In this document: positions 50,362 through 58,281 of the stretch, in pieces
How positions within the stretch are numbered: position 1 is the stretch's first letter
How the letters are laid out: the number at the start of each line of letters is the position of its first letter
Assembly (NCBI GenBank): GCA_036675425.1
Contig: JAKFFB010000188.1
Location: 1-64,000, forward strand
Direction: 5' to 3'
Source: SCTD01 sp036675425
GTDB taxonomy: Bacteria > Actinomycetota > Actinomycetes > Mycobacteriales > SCTD01
DNA: 64,000 nucleotides
Translations under genes and position numbers: made by a program
The notes under the pieces: model-generated
What the model was told of the DNA's origin: nothing
The model's input: only the letters and a program-made list of their open reading frames with translations
The model's database searches: none

Positions 50362-50411
50362 GATCTTTCCCGTTTCCCCAGCATCAGGGTGCTGGGGAAA
50401 CGGGAAAGATC
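50362..50411. terminator. Perfect 22-bp hairpin between convergent genes
   Basis: Arms 50362-50383 (starting GATCTTTCCCGTTTCCCC) and 50390-50411 pair perfectly around a six-base loop. It is 4 nt after the yjbQ stop and 10 nt after the GGDEF-EAL gene stop, so it can end both. Its arms are A/T-richer than the surroundings. Confidence 0.8.
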
Positions 50412-50421
50412 GGGTGAGACC

Positions 50422-52812
50422 TCAGCCGGGGAGGGCGATCTCCTGCTCGGGGCGGCGCATGCCGGGCACGACCCGGCGGGCGGTCGCGGCCATGAGCAGC
50501 CGGTCGCGCAGGGCGGCCGCCGTGCCGGGCAGCACCGACGCCGGGACCGGCCGGGAGAACAGGTAGCCCTGCAGCCGGGTGCAGCCCTGGGCGATCAGCG
50601 CCTCGGCCTGCTCGGGGGTCTCGACGCCCTCGGCGACCGTCTCCAGCCGGAGCGACTCGGCGAGCGCGAGGACCGCCCAGGCGAGCTTGCCGGCCGACTC
50701 CTCGCGGGCGATGCCGGCGACGAACGCCTTGTCCACCTTGAGGATGTCGACCGGGAGCCGGCTCAGGTAGGAGAGCGACGAGTAGCCGGTGCCGAAGTCG
50801 TCGACGGCCAGCCGGACGCCGAGCGCCTTGAGGCTGTCGAGGCGGTGCGCGGCCTGCTCGACGTCGCGCACCAGCAGGTTCTCGGTGATCTCGAGGACGA
50901 GCGCGCAGGGGGGCAGGCCGGACTCCTCGAGCGCCCCGCGTACGTCGTCGAGCAGTCCCGGCTCCTGCAGCTGGCGGGGGGAGAGGTTGACGCTGAGGGT
51001 GAGGTCGGCGAGCGCCGGGGACCGGCGCCACTCGGCCGTCTGCCGGCAGGCCTCGCGCAGCACGAAGCGGCCCATCGCGACGATCAGCCCGGTGTCCTCG
51101 GCGAGCGGCACGAACTCCGCGGGGGAGACCAGGCCGCGACGCGGGTGCTCCCAGCGCAGCAGCGCCTCGGTGCTCACGACGGTTCCGGTCTGGGCGTCGA
51201 CGACCGGCTGGTAGTGCACCGCGAACTGCTCGTCGGCGACGGCCTTGCGCAGCTCGCTCTCCAGCTCGGTGCGGCGCTGCAGCCGGTCGCGCATGGCCGG
51301 CTCGAAGACGACGTAGCGGTGCTTGCCCTCGGCCTTGGCGCGGTACATCGCGACGTCGGCGTCGCGCAGCAGCTCCTCGGCCTGGTCGCGGGAGCCGCGC
51401 GTGGTCACCAGGCCGATGCTGGCGCTGACGTGCACGGTCTGCCGGCCCGGCAGGTCGAACGGCCCGGCGAGCGCCTCGAGCACCCGCTCCGCTGCCGCGG
51501 TCGCGTCGGCGCCGGCGGTGTCCTCGAGCAGCACGGCGAACTCGTCGCCGCCGAGCCGCGCCACGGTGTCCTGGGTGCGCAGGCTGGCCTGCACGCGCTC
51601 GGCCACCGCGGTGAGCAGCCGGTCGCCGACGACGTGCCCGAGCGAGTCGTTCACGACCTTGAAGTCGTCGACGTCGATGAAGAGCAGGGTGTACGGCGCG
51701 TCGTCCTGGCGGGTGCTGCGCTCGCCTGCGTGCGCCAGCCGGTCGAGGAAGAGCGCGCGGTTGGGCAGGCCGGTCAGGCTGTCGTGCAGGGACTGCCGGG
51801 TCGCCTCGTCGACCGCGCGGTGCAGCGCCTGCACGGACTGCGCGTCGTTGAGGGCGAGGCTGACGTGCTCGGCGAAGGCCGTCAGGGCCTCCTGCTCCGA
51901 GGCGCTGTAGGTGCGGTTCGGCCGGCGGGTCGCGACGACCAGGCTGCCCACCGCCTCGCCGCCCTGGCGGACCGGGCAGGCCATCGCGGCGAGGATGCCG
52001 TCGGCGGCGAAGCCGGGGAGCGGCTGCTCCACGCTCGGGTAGCTGCTGGTGAGCACCAGGGCGTTCTCGACGATGGCCTTGCCGCCGATGCCCTGGCCGA
52101 TCGGCTGGCGCGCGGTCGCCGACGCGAGCGCCTCCGGGACGCCGATGGACGACACCATGAGCATGTAGCGCGGGTCGACGGTGTCAACCAGGCGCAGCCC
52201 GACGATGTCCTCGCCGAGCAGCTCCGCCGCGCCGGCGACGATCGCGTCGAGCACGTCGTTGAGCGGCTGCCGGCTGGAGATCGAGCTCTGGATGCGCGAC
52301 AGCCGCTCGAGCAGCCCCTGCCGCTCGCGGAGGGAGGCGAGCAGCTTGGCGTTGTCCTCGGCGTGCGCGTCGCTCAGCCGCCGGTGGGTGCGCTCCTCGT
52401 CGACGAGGCGGCGTCCCTGGAGGGCGAGGCTCAGCACCTGCGACATGCCGCGGAGCAGCGCGCGCTCCTCCTGCGCGAACGGCACGGACTCCGACCGCGC
52501 CAGCACGACGGATCCGCCGCCGACGCCGGCGCACTCGGACAGCGCGACGGTGCAGGTGCCGACGCCCTCGCACTCGAGCGTCGTGGACCTCCGCTCGGCC
52601 ACGTCCGCCAGCTGCTCGACGGGGGTCGCGCCGGCGGGGTAGCCCAGGCAGTGCAGGACGATCCCGTCGACGATCAGCGCCGCGACCTCGCACTCCAGCG
52701 ACTCGGCCATGTGCTCGAGCGACCGCTGCACGATGGTGGCCCGGTCGGGCAGGTCGACGACGGCCGTCAGCAGCTCGGTGAGCTGCTGGGTCGACCAGTG
52801 GTTGCGAGGCAT
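50422..52812 (-). CDS. GAF-GGDEF-EAL c-di-GMP enzyme
   Basis: A 796-residue cytosolic signalling protein. Two sensory GAF-like regions (about 1-180 and 185-335) precede a GGDEF domain (intact RLGGDEFAVL) and an EAL domain (STEALLRWEHP, ITENLLV, VDDFGTGYSSL, KVDKAF, AEGVET). Both catalytic signatures are intact, so it may make and break c-di-GMP, with one activity dominating. The ATG lies 2 nt after the FIST gene, indicating a shared sensory unit. Confidence 0.93.
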   Translation of the reverse strand: MPRNHWSTQQLTELLTAVVDLPDRATIVQRSLEHMAESLECEVAALIVDGIVLHCLGYPAGATPVEQLADVAERRSTTLECEGVGTCTVALSECAGVGGGSVVLARSESVPFAQEERALLRGMSQVLSLALQGRRLVDEERTHRRLSDAHAEDNAKLLASLRERQGLLERLSRIQSSISSRQPLNDVLDAIVAGAAELLGEDIVGLRLVDTVDPRYMLMVSSIGVPEALASATARQPIGQGIGGKAIVENALVLTSSYPSVEQPLPGFAADGILAAMACPVRQGGEAVGSLVVATRRPNRTYSASEQEALTAFAEHVSLALNDAQSVQALHRAVDEATRQSLHDSLTGLPNRALFLDRLAHAGERSTRQDDAPYTLLFIDVDDFKVVNDSLGHVVGDRLLTAVAERVQASLRTQDTVARLGGDEFAVLLEDTAGADATAAAERVLEALAGPFDLPGRQTVHVSASIGLVTTRGSRDQAEELLRDADVAMYRAKAEGKHRYVVFEPAMRDRLQRRTELESELRKAVADEQFAVHYQPVVDAQTGTVVSTEALLRWEHPRRGLVSPAEFVPLAEDTGLIVAMGRFVLREACRQTAEWRRSPALADLTLSVNLSPRQLQEPGLLDDVRGALEESGLPPCALVLEITENLLVRDVEQAAHRLDSLKALGVRLAVDDFGTGYSSLSYLSRLPVDILKVDKAFVAGIAREESAGKLAWAVLALAESLRLETVAEGVETPEQAEALIAQGCTRLQGYLFSRPVPASVLPGTAAALRDRLLMAATARRVVPGMRRPEQEIALPG

Positions 52813-52814
52813 GC

Positions 52815-53987
52815 TCAGCCCACGGCCAGCACGACGAGCGTCTGGTTGTGGAAGCCGGACGTGCCGCTGGTACGGGCGATCTCGCCGTAGGTGTAGAAGC
52901 CGGCGACCGGTGCGCCCCCGGCGTTCGCGGCGATCCGCGTGGTCTCGCGGGCCAGCCCGCCGTCCTCGAGGACGCCGCGCCGGGCGATGCAGTCGAAGGC
53001 GAGCAGGCCCACGGGGTCGGCTCCGCCGAGGGGCGCCAGCGCGGCCGAGCAGGCGTCGTCCGTGGCGGTGAGGACCGACTCCTCGTCGCCCTCCATGAAC
53101 CAGGCCAGGCCGCCGCGCGGCACGTTCGCCACGCAGATCAGCTCGCGCTTGTCGAAGTCGGCCTCCGCCACGAAGCGCACGTGCTCCCCGCGGCGCCGGG
53201 AGATGCCGAGGGGGTGGGTGAGGGCGAAGCGGGTGAACGCGGCGGGGTCGGTCCACGCCTCCTCGGGCGCGGACAGCCGGGTCAGGTAGACGTCGAGCGC
53301 GGGCTTGTCGTCGATGGCCAGGACGCGGTTGTCGACGCTGTCCGTGACGAGCATGGGGTCGCCGACCCGCTGCCAGCCGTGGCTCACCCCGATGCCGAGC
53401 GGGGCGTCGGAGCCGAGCACGGCGGCGACGACCGATCCGGTGAGGGCGCGGTCGTCCTGCAGCTGGGTGGTCCGGGTCATCCGCAGGTCGTCGCCGGCGC
53501 AGCCGCCGACCATCGGCACCGCCGCGCCGAGCACGCCGTAGACGCCGCGCACGAGCTCCTCCTGGTCGCCGGCGAGCCCGTCGCTGAGCAGCACCAGGAC
53601 CCGGTGCGGGCGGTCGTCGACCTCGGCCGCGACCGCGGCGACGCGGGCTCCGGCCTCGCGCAGGCCGCCGTCGCCGATCTCGGCGCGGGCCGTCCGCGCG
53701 GTGAAGCCCTTCCCGCCGAGCGCCATGACGACGACGCCGGCGTCACCCGGCCCGTCGGCGGCGATCTCGCCCGCGGTCGAGCAGCCGATGAGCGGGGTGT
53801 CCTCCGCGACCTCGCGCACGCCCGCGAGCAGGTCACCCGCGTCGTAGTCGTCCGAGCAGAAGACGACCAGCAGGGCGGCGTCGTCCCGACCGGAGAGCGC
53901 GGCGCGGGCAGCCTCGGCACCGGCGGTCCGGGAGTCGGTCGTGCTGGACCGACCGGTCCCGGTCCACCGGTCTCCCGGTCCCGTCAC
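52815..53987 (-). CDS. FIST N/C domain sensory protein
   Basis: A 390-residue cytosolic protein with FIST_N (about 25-215; ALLVVFCSDDYDAGDLLAGV then PLIGCSTAGEIA) and FIST_C (about 220-380; GHVARRGVLEDGG-type C-terminal region, here LLAFDCIARRGVLEDGG, and APVAGFYTYGEIA). FIST domains are thought to sense small ligands such as amino acids. GTG at 53987 follows GGGGGCACAG. It directly precedes the GGDEF-EAL gene, so its ligand could control c-di-GMP turnover. Confidence 0.88.
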   Translation of the reverse strand: MTGPGDRWTGTGRSSTTDSRTAGAEAARAALSGRDDAALLVVFCSDDYDAGDLLAGVREVAEDTPLIGCSTAGEIAADGPGDAGVVVMALGGKGFTARTARAEIGDGGLREAGARVAAVAAEVDDRPHRVLVLLSDGLAGDQEELVRGVYGVLGAAVPMVGGCAGDDLRMTRTTQLQDDRALTGSVVAAVLGSDAPLGIGVSHGWQRVGDPMLVTDSVDNRVLAIDDKPALDVYLTRLSAPEEAWTDPAAFTRFALTHPLGISRRRGEHVRFVAEADFDKRELICVANVPRGGLAWFMEGDEESVLTATDDACSAALAPLGGADPVGLLAFDCIARRGVLEDGGLARETTRIAANAGGAPVAGFYTYGEIARTSGTSGFHNQTLVVLAVG

Positions 53988-54257
53988 CTGTGCCCCCCTC
54001 GCGCGCGGCTGAGGCAGAGCGTGGCTCCGCCCTGCCGTCATCGTCGGTCGCCCTCGGCGCAGGCCGAAGCCCGAGCCCGAAGAATGGTCACGACGGGGGC
54101 ATCGGCATGGTTCGGCGGGACCATGAGCGCCCGGTCCGTACCGCTCTTCGGCCTCGTCCCGGGCTGTCCGCGGTCAAGGGCACTTGCGCAGCGGGGTCCG
54201 GTCCGGTGGACTACCCCCCGAAGCGCCCCGTCCGGGGGCCGAGGGGAAGGGGCACCC

Positions 54258-54713
54258 GTGAGCACGTCCGCGGACCACGCGGCACAGCGTGGCCTGGCCG
54301 AGAAGCTCGGGATCGAGCCCGGCATGGTCGTGCAGGTGATGGGTGCGGGTCCTGACGCCGACATCCCCGCCGACCAGTCGCTCATCGACGACGTGGCGGC
54401 CAGGGCCGGCACCGAGCTGGTCCTGACCGACGACACCGACGACGTCGTCGACGTCGTGATGCTGTGGTGGCGCGAGGACGACGGCGACCTCGTCGACGCC
54501 CTCGTCGACGCGCTGACCAACCTCGCCGACAACGGCGTGGTGTGGCTGCTGACGCCGAAGGCCGGACGCGACGGGCACGTCGAGCCCAGCGACATCGACG
54601 AGGCCGCCCCCACCGCCGGGCTGTCCAGCACCCGCAGCACCAGCGCAGCCCCCGAGTGGTCCGGCACGCGCCTGGTCGCTCCGAAGGCCGGCAAGGGCAA
54701 GAGCCGGCACTGA
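54258..54713 (+). CDS. DUF3052 family protein
   Basis: A 151-residue cytosolic protein: QRGLAEKLGIEPGMVVQVMG, DDTDDVVDVVMLWWREDDGDL and NGVVWLLTPKAGRDGHVEPS are characteristic of DUF3052, a small Rossmann-like family of unknown function common near aceE in actinomycetes. The GTG is preceded by GAGGGGAAGGGG. The 270 nt upstream contains no gene that I can see and should hold divergent promoters for this gene and the FIST gene. It overlaps the next gene at CTGA. Confidence 0.9.
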   Translation: MSTSADHAAQRGLAEKLGIEPGMVVQVMGAGPDADIPADQSLIDDVAARAGTELVLTDDTDDVVDVVMLWWREDDGDLVDALVDALTNLADNGVVWLLTPKAGRDGHVEPSDIDEAAPTAGLSSTRSTSAAPEWSGTRLVAPKAGKGKSRH

Positions 54714-55849
54714 CGCCGGAGCAGGCCCGCGCGCTCCTGTCGCCGGCCGGCCGCGAGGCGGTCGCGCTCGCGTCGTCGCTCGACCTGAGCCCCGCGGCGC
54801 GCGTGCGCACCGCCGAGGCCGTGCGCCCGCTGGGCGGGCTCGGGCCGCTCGCGCTGGAGCAGGCGCTGCTGCGGGAGCGCGCGCGGGCCAAGCACCCCCG
54901 CGGCGCCGAGCTCTGGTGGACCGGTCCGGCGCTCGAGCAGGCGTCGTCGTACGACCTGGCGGCCCACCGCGCGCGGCGCTACACCGGTCCGGTGCTCGAC
55001 CTGTGCTGCTCGGTCGGGGGTGACCTGCTCGCGCTGCCGCAGGGCTCGGCCGGGGTGGACCTGGACGAGGCGCGGCTGCTGCTGGCGCAGGCCAACGCCG
55101 ACGTGCTGGGCCGCGACGTCGCGCTGCTGCGCGCCGACGTGACGACGCTCCGGCTGCCAGCAGGTGCGGACGTCGTCGTCGACCCCGGTCGCCGTGCGGG
55201 AGGGCGCCGGGTGTTCGACCCGCGGGCCTACTCTCCGCCGCTCGACGTGGTGCTCGGCTGGCGGGAGCGCGTCCGCTCGCTGGTCGTGAAGGTCGCGCCG
55301 GGCGTGGATCACGAGGCGCTGCCCGCCGACCTCGAGGTGGAGGTCGTGTCGCTGCGGGGAGAGGTCAAGGAGGCGGTGCTCGTCGGCGGCGCAGTGCGGA
55401 CCGGCGCGCGCCGCACAGCGACCCTGCTGCCGTCCGGCGACGTGCTGACCGACAGGGCCGTGCCCGCTCCCGAGGTGCGGCCGCCGGGGCGCTGGCTGCT
55501 CGAGCCGGACGGGGCGGTCGTACGCGCCCACCTCGTCGCGCAGGTCGCCGCGCAGGTCGGTGGCTGGCTCGTCGACGAGACCATCGCCTACGTCAGCGCT
55601 GACGCGAGAACGCCTACGCCGTACGGGAGGTGGTTCGAGGTGCTGGAGCTGCTCCCCTTCGGGCTCAAGCCGCTGCGGGAGCGGCTGCGGGCGCACGACG
55701 CCGGGCCGCTGGTGGTCAAGAAGCGCGGCACGGCGGTGGAGCCCGACGTGCTGCGCAAGCAGCTCAAGCTCACCGGCTCGACCGAGGTGACGGTCGTCCT
55801 GACCCGGGCCGCGGGCAGGCAGGTGGCGATGATCGTCCGGCCCGGCTAG
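54710..55849 (+). CDS. Class I SAM methyltransferase with THUMP-like domain, probable CTG start
   Basis: A 379-residue putative RNA or DNA methyltransferase. SAM motif I is VLDLCCSVGGDLLALP, followed by GVDLDEARLLLAQANA and VVVDPGRRAGGRRVFDP; a THUMP-like C-terminal domain carries the nucleic-acid-binding part. No ATG, GTG or TTG lies in frame between the DUF3052 stop region and the first helix except a GTG 54 nt upstream that would add an odd basic tail. CTG at 54710 overlaps the TGA as CTGA and puts LTPEQARALLSPAGREA at the N-terminus, as in relatives I recall. Confidence 0.85.
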   Translation: MTPEQARALLSPAGREAVALASSLDLSPAARVRTAEAVRPLGGLGPLALEQALLRERARAKHPRGAELWWTGPALEQASSYDLAAHRARRYTGPVLDLCCSVGGDLLALPQGSAGVDLDEARLLLAQANADVLGRDVALLRADVTTLRLPAGADVVVDPGRRAGGRRVFDPRAYSPPLDVVLGWRERVRSLVVKVAPGVDHEALPADLEVEVVSLRGEVKEAVLVGGAVRTGARRTATLLPSGDVLTDRAVPAPEVRPPGRWLLEPDGAVVRAHLVAQVAAQVGGWLVDETIAYVSADARTPTPYGRWFEVLELLPFGLKPLRERLRAHDAGPLVVKKRGTAVEPDVLRKQLKLTGSTEVTVVLTRAAGRQVAMIVRPG

Positions 55850-56772
55850 CGGGAGAAGCGCCCCAGCACCTTGCCGATGCCGCCGGTGACCCCGGACAGC
55901 CCGCTCACGCCTCGCTTGAGCGCCGCGCCGCCCGGCAGCCCGGGGACGTCGTCGAGCAGCGGGGCCAGCCGCATCCACTGCGGCAGGTGCTGCACGTGCA
56001 GGCGACGCGCCAGCAGCAGCTGGGGGAGGTGCCGCCGGCCGGCGGAGGCGTCGAGCAGGTCGGCGGCAGACCCGCGGACCCCGACGCCGTCGAAGCGACC
56101 GGCCGGCACCGGCTCGGTGGTCCAGCCCTCGCCGGTCGTGGTGAAGCACCAGCCGCCGTCGGGCGTCATCGCCGTCAGCGCGATGTCGACGTCGGCCCGC
56201 GCGGCCAGCGCGCCGGTGATGTCGAGCAGCGCCGCGACACCCCGGTCGAGCAGGTGCGGCGACGGGGCCGGCGCCCCGCACGGCGCGAGATCCAGTGCGT
56301 GGACGGCGAGCTCGTAGGTGCCTGCGTGGATGAGCGTCGCCACCGGCAGCGGCCCGACGGTGGAGCGGCTCAGCAGCCGGCCGGCCTCCTCGACCTCGCC
56401 GGAGGTGAAGAAGCGCTCGACCCGGGCCCGGGCGGCGACCAGCGCGTCGACGACCTCGTCGACGGACGCGTCGCGGTGCGCTGCCACGAGCGTCTCGTTG
56501 GCGGCGTCGGGATCGGGGGAGTCGTCGAGGTCGCCGGTGCGAGCCGACGCGAGCAGCGACTCCAGCACCTGCGAGTCGTCCCAGCTGCCCAGGTGGATGC
56601 AGGCGTCCCGACCCGTCCAGCCCTTGAGGCGCGACGGCCTGGTGAGGTCGGTGCGCGGATCGGTGACGAGCGCGAGGAAGTCGTCCCAGGCGGTGAGCAC
56701 CTGCCGGCCGAGGTCGGCGGGATCGGTCCCGGACAGGCCGGACGGGCGAGGGGCGGCGACGGGACCGGGCAC
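55846..56772 (-). CDS. Maleylpyruvate isomerase family mycothiol-dependent protein
   Basis: A 308-residue cytosolic protein with a DinB/MDMPI-like four-helix front (AWDDFLALVTDPRTDLTRPS then RLKGWTGRDACIHLGSWDDS) and a C-terminal alpha/beta half, the usual layout of mycothiol-dependent enzymes of uncertain substrate. The family His ligands are likely in CIHLGSW and LIHAGTYELAVHALDL. The GTG start is chosen because longer versions run into tRNA-Val. Its stop shares CTAG with the stop of the convergent methyltransferase gene. Confidence 0.83.
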   Translation of the reverse strand: MPGPVAAPRPSGLSGTDPADLGRQVLTAWDDFLALVTDPRTDLTRPSRLKGWTGRDACIHLGSWDDSQVLESLLASARTGDLDDSPDPDAANETLVAAHRDASVDEVVDALVAARARVERFFTSGEVEEAGRLLSRSTVGPLPVATLIHAGTYELAVHALDLAPCGAPAPSPHLLDRGVAALLDITGALAARADVDIALTAMTPDGGWCFTTTGEGWTTEPVPAGRFDGVGVRGSAADLLDASAGRRHLPQLLLARRLHVQHLPQWMRLAPLLDDVPGLPGGAALKRGVSGLSGVTGGIGKVLGRFSR

Positions 56773-56835
56773 CGGGTCATCCTGCCCGGGCAGCCGCTTC
56801 CCTGCGATCCGGCGCCCCCGCCGGCGCGCAGCCTC

Positions 56836-56841
56836 TAGCCT
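56836..56841 (+). promoter_or_regulatory. Candidate -10 hexamer TAGCCT of tRNA-Val
   Basis: TAGCCT ends 9 nt before the mature tRNA-Val, the same spacing as the TAGGGT before tRNA-Met. Confidence 0.4.
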
Positions 56842-56850
56842 GGGCCGCCG

Positions 56851-56923
56851 GGACCCATGGCTCAGTTGGTAGAGCAGCGCCCTTACAAGGCGAAGGTCGG
56901 CAGTTCGAGTCTGTCTGGGTCCA
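56851..56923 (+). tRNA. tRNA-Val (TAC)
   Basis: The cloverleaf reads acceptor GGACCCA/TGGGTCC, D-stem GCTC/GAGC, anticodon loop CTTACAA (anticodon TAC), T-stem GGCAG/CTGTC with TTCGAGT. The outermost anticodon-stem pair is a G-A mismatch and one T-stem pair is G-T, slightly weaker than usual. CCA is not fully encoded. Confidence 0.93.
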
Positions 56924-56963
56924 CCGTCACACCCTCCGGGGGCATGCCGCACTGGGCGTCGGG

Positions 56964-56969
56964 CAGTCT
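56964..56969 (+). promoter_or_regulatory. Candidate -10 hexamer CAGTCT, leaderless lipoprotein gene
   Basis: CAGTCT, six bases (GGGGGC), then ATG. It is a C-variant of the leaderless pattern. Confidence 0.35.
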
Positions 56970-56975
56970 GGGGGC

Positions 56976-57488
56976 ATGAGTCCGCGTACCGCCCTCGTGT
57001 CCCTGTTGTCCGTCAGCACCGTCGTCGCGCTCAGCGCGTGCAGCCCCGAGACCCCACCGTCACCCGCCGGCGCTCCGGCGTCGGTGGCCGGGCCTGACCC
57101 GGTGCCGAGCAGCTCCGTCGTCACCGACCCGACCGCCGTCCTGGAGGCCGAGGACCAGACCAGCGAGGGTCCGACGGTGGTCGTCACCGCCGCTGCCGCC
57201 AAGGGCGCCCTCATCGTGATCCTGTCCGAGGACGGTCGCTCGGTCATGGGCACGGGCACCGTCGAGCCCGGCACCGAGGCCAAGAAGACGCAGGTGTCCC
57301 TGGCCGACCAGCCCACCGACGAGATCAAGCTGATCGCCCGGCTCTACGCCGACACCGACCGCAACGGGTTCTACGGCGCGGCCGACTCGCCGCTCACCAA
57401 CGGCAAGGACGACGACAGCGACGACGCCGAGGTCTTCCCCGGTGAGCAGGCGTCGTTCTCCTTCCAGGGCAAGAAGGTCCAGGACTAG
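56976..57488 (+). CDS. Putative lipoprotein with Asp-rich segment
   Basis: A 170-residue exported protein. The signal peptide ends in a lipobox (VALSAC, Cys at about 22), predicting attachment to the outer face of the membrane. A short Pro/Ser linker leads to a beta-sandwich-like domain (GALIVILSEDGRSVMGTGTV then EPGTEAKKTQVSLAD) similar to what I recall of DUF7282. An Asp-rich loop follows (DTDRNGFYG, NGKDDDSDDAE) that may bind calcium. Its 3' end overlaps the convergent SGNH gene by 4 nt. Confidence 0.78.
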   Translation: MSPRTALVSLLSVSTVVALSACSPETPPSPAGAPASVAGPDPVPSSSVVTDPTAVLEAEDQTSEGPTVVVTAAAAKGALIVILSEDGRSVMGTGTVEPGTEAKKTQVSLADQPTDEIKLIARLYADTDRNGFYGAADSPLTNGKDDDSDDAEVFPGEQASFSFQGKKVQD

Positions 57489-58165
57489 CCGAGCTGGAGC
57501 CGCTCCAGCTCCTCGGCCAGCCGGGCGCCCATCACGCCGTAGCCGCGCTCGTTCGGGTGCAGCCGGTCCGGGTGCAGGAAGCGTCGCTGCCCGACCGTCC
57601 AGCTCCCCGAGAGCGGGCTGAAGAACGGCAGCCCCAGCTCGCCGGCGACCTCCTCGATCGCGTCGTCCACCGTCGTCCGGTACGGGTCCACCCGCCCCGG
57701 CGGCGGGGGGTCGTACGCCCCCATCAGCACGATCGCGGCCTGCGGCTGCTGCTCGCGGACGTAGGCGACCACCTCGCGCACGGCGTCCTGCACCTGCGCG
57801 GGCGTCGACCGCACCCGGGCGTCGTTCGTGCCGCCCTCGAGCAGCACCACGTCGTACTCGCCGGTCAGCGCGCCCGGGCGCTTCAGTCGCTGCAGGTAGC
57901 CGGGGGAGCTGCCGGTCGTCGTGTAGCCGGTGCCTCCCCACGCGTCGACCTCCACGTCCCAGCCGAGCCGGGCCGCGGCGACCCGCGCCATCACCGGGCG
58001 GCGCGGGCTGGCGCCGGTGCCGTTCATCAGGCTGTCGCCGAAGAAGTAGGCCGACACCTGCCCTGCGGCCTCGGCCGACGGGCCCGTCGACGCGGGCATG
58101 CTGGTCAGACCGACCAGCAGCGCGACCAGCACCACCACCGTCCGCACGGACGTCCACTTGCGCAC
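57485..58165 (-). CDS. Secreted SGNH/GDSL-type hydrolase
   Basis: A 226-residue exported esterase or acyl hydrolase. A signal peptide (RKWTSVRTVVVLVALLVGL, cleavage near AEA) leads to the SGNH blocks: Ser in FFGDSLMNG, Gly in WGGTGYT, Asn in LLEGGTNDA, and Asp-His in HPDRLHPNERGY. The substrate is unknown. The GTG start has GAGGAGGTG upstream. It is divergent from the nif3-like gene. Confidence 0.87.
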   Translation of the reverse strand: MRKWTSVRTVVVLVALLVGLTSMPASTGPSAEAAGQVSAYFFGDSLMNGTGASPRRPVMARVAAARLGWDVEVDAWGGTGYTTTGSSPGYLQRLKRPGALTGEYDVVLLEGGTNDARVRSTPAQVQDAVREVVAYVREQQPQAAIVLMGAYDPPPPGRVDPYRTTVDDAIEEVAGELGLPFFSPLSGSWTVGQRRFLHPDRLHPNERGYGVMGARLAEELERLQLG

Positions 58166-58229
58166 CGAGACGCACCTCCTCGGGACCCGAGTCTCGAGAG
58201 CCCCGGCCGGTCGCGCAGGCGTTCCGCCG

Positions 58230-58249
58230 GTCTGTCACACGTCTGTCAC
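58230..58249 (+). repeat. Direct repeat GTCTGTCAC, two copies
   Basis: GTCTGTCAC occurs at 58230-58238 and 58241-58249, 11 bp apart, about one helical turn. It sits in the promoter region of the nif3-like gene, 20-40 nt upstream of its TAGGGT hexamer. It could be an activator site. Confidence 0.35.
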
Positions 58250-58268
58250 GGAGCGGTCCGTGCGGCAC

Positions 58269-58274
58269 TAGGGT
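58269..58274 (+). promoter_or_regulatory. -10 hexamer TAGGGT, leaderless nif3-like gene
   Basis: TAGGGT, seven bases, then GTG. No Shine-Dalgarno sequence is present. Confidence 0.5.
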
Positions 58275-58281
58275 CGACCGC

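Noticed and set aside
54656..54709. GTG at 54656 as start of the THUMP-like methyltransferase
   Set aside because: It lies deep within the DUF3052 coding region, lacks a ribosome binding site and adds a non-conserved-looking basic segment; the CTGA join is preferred, but this remains the main alternative.
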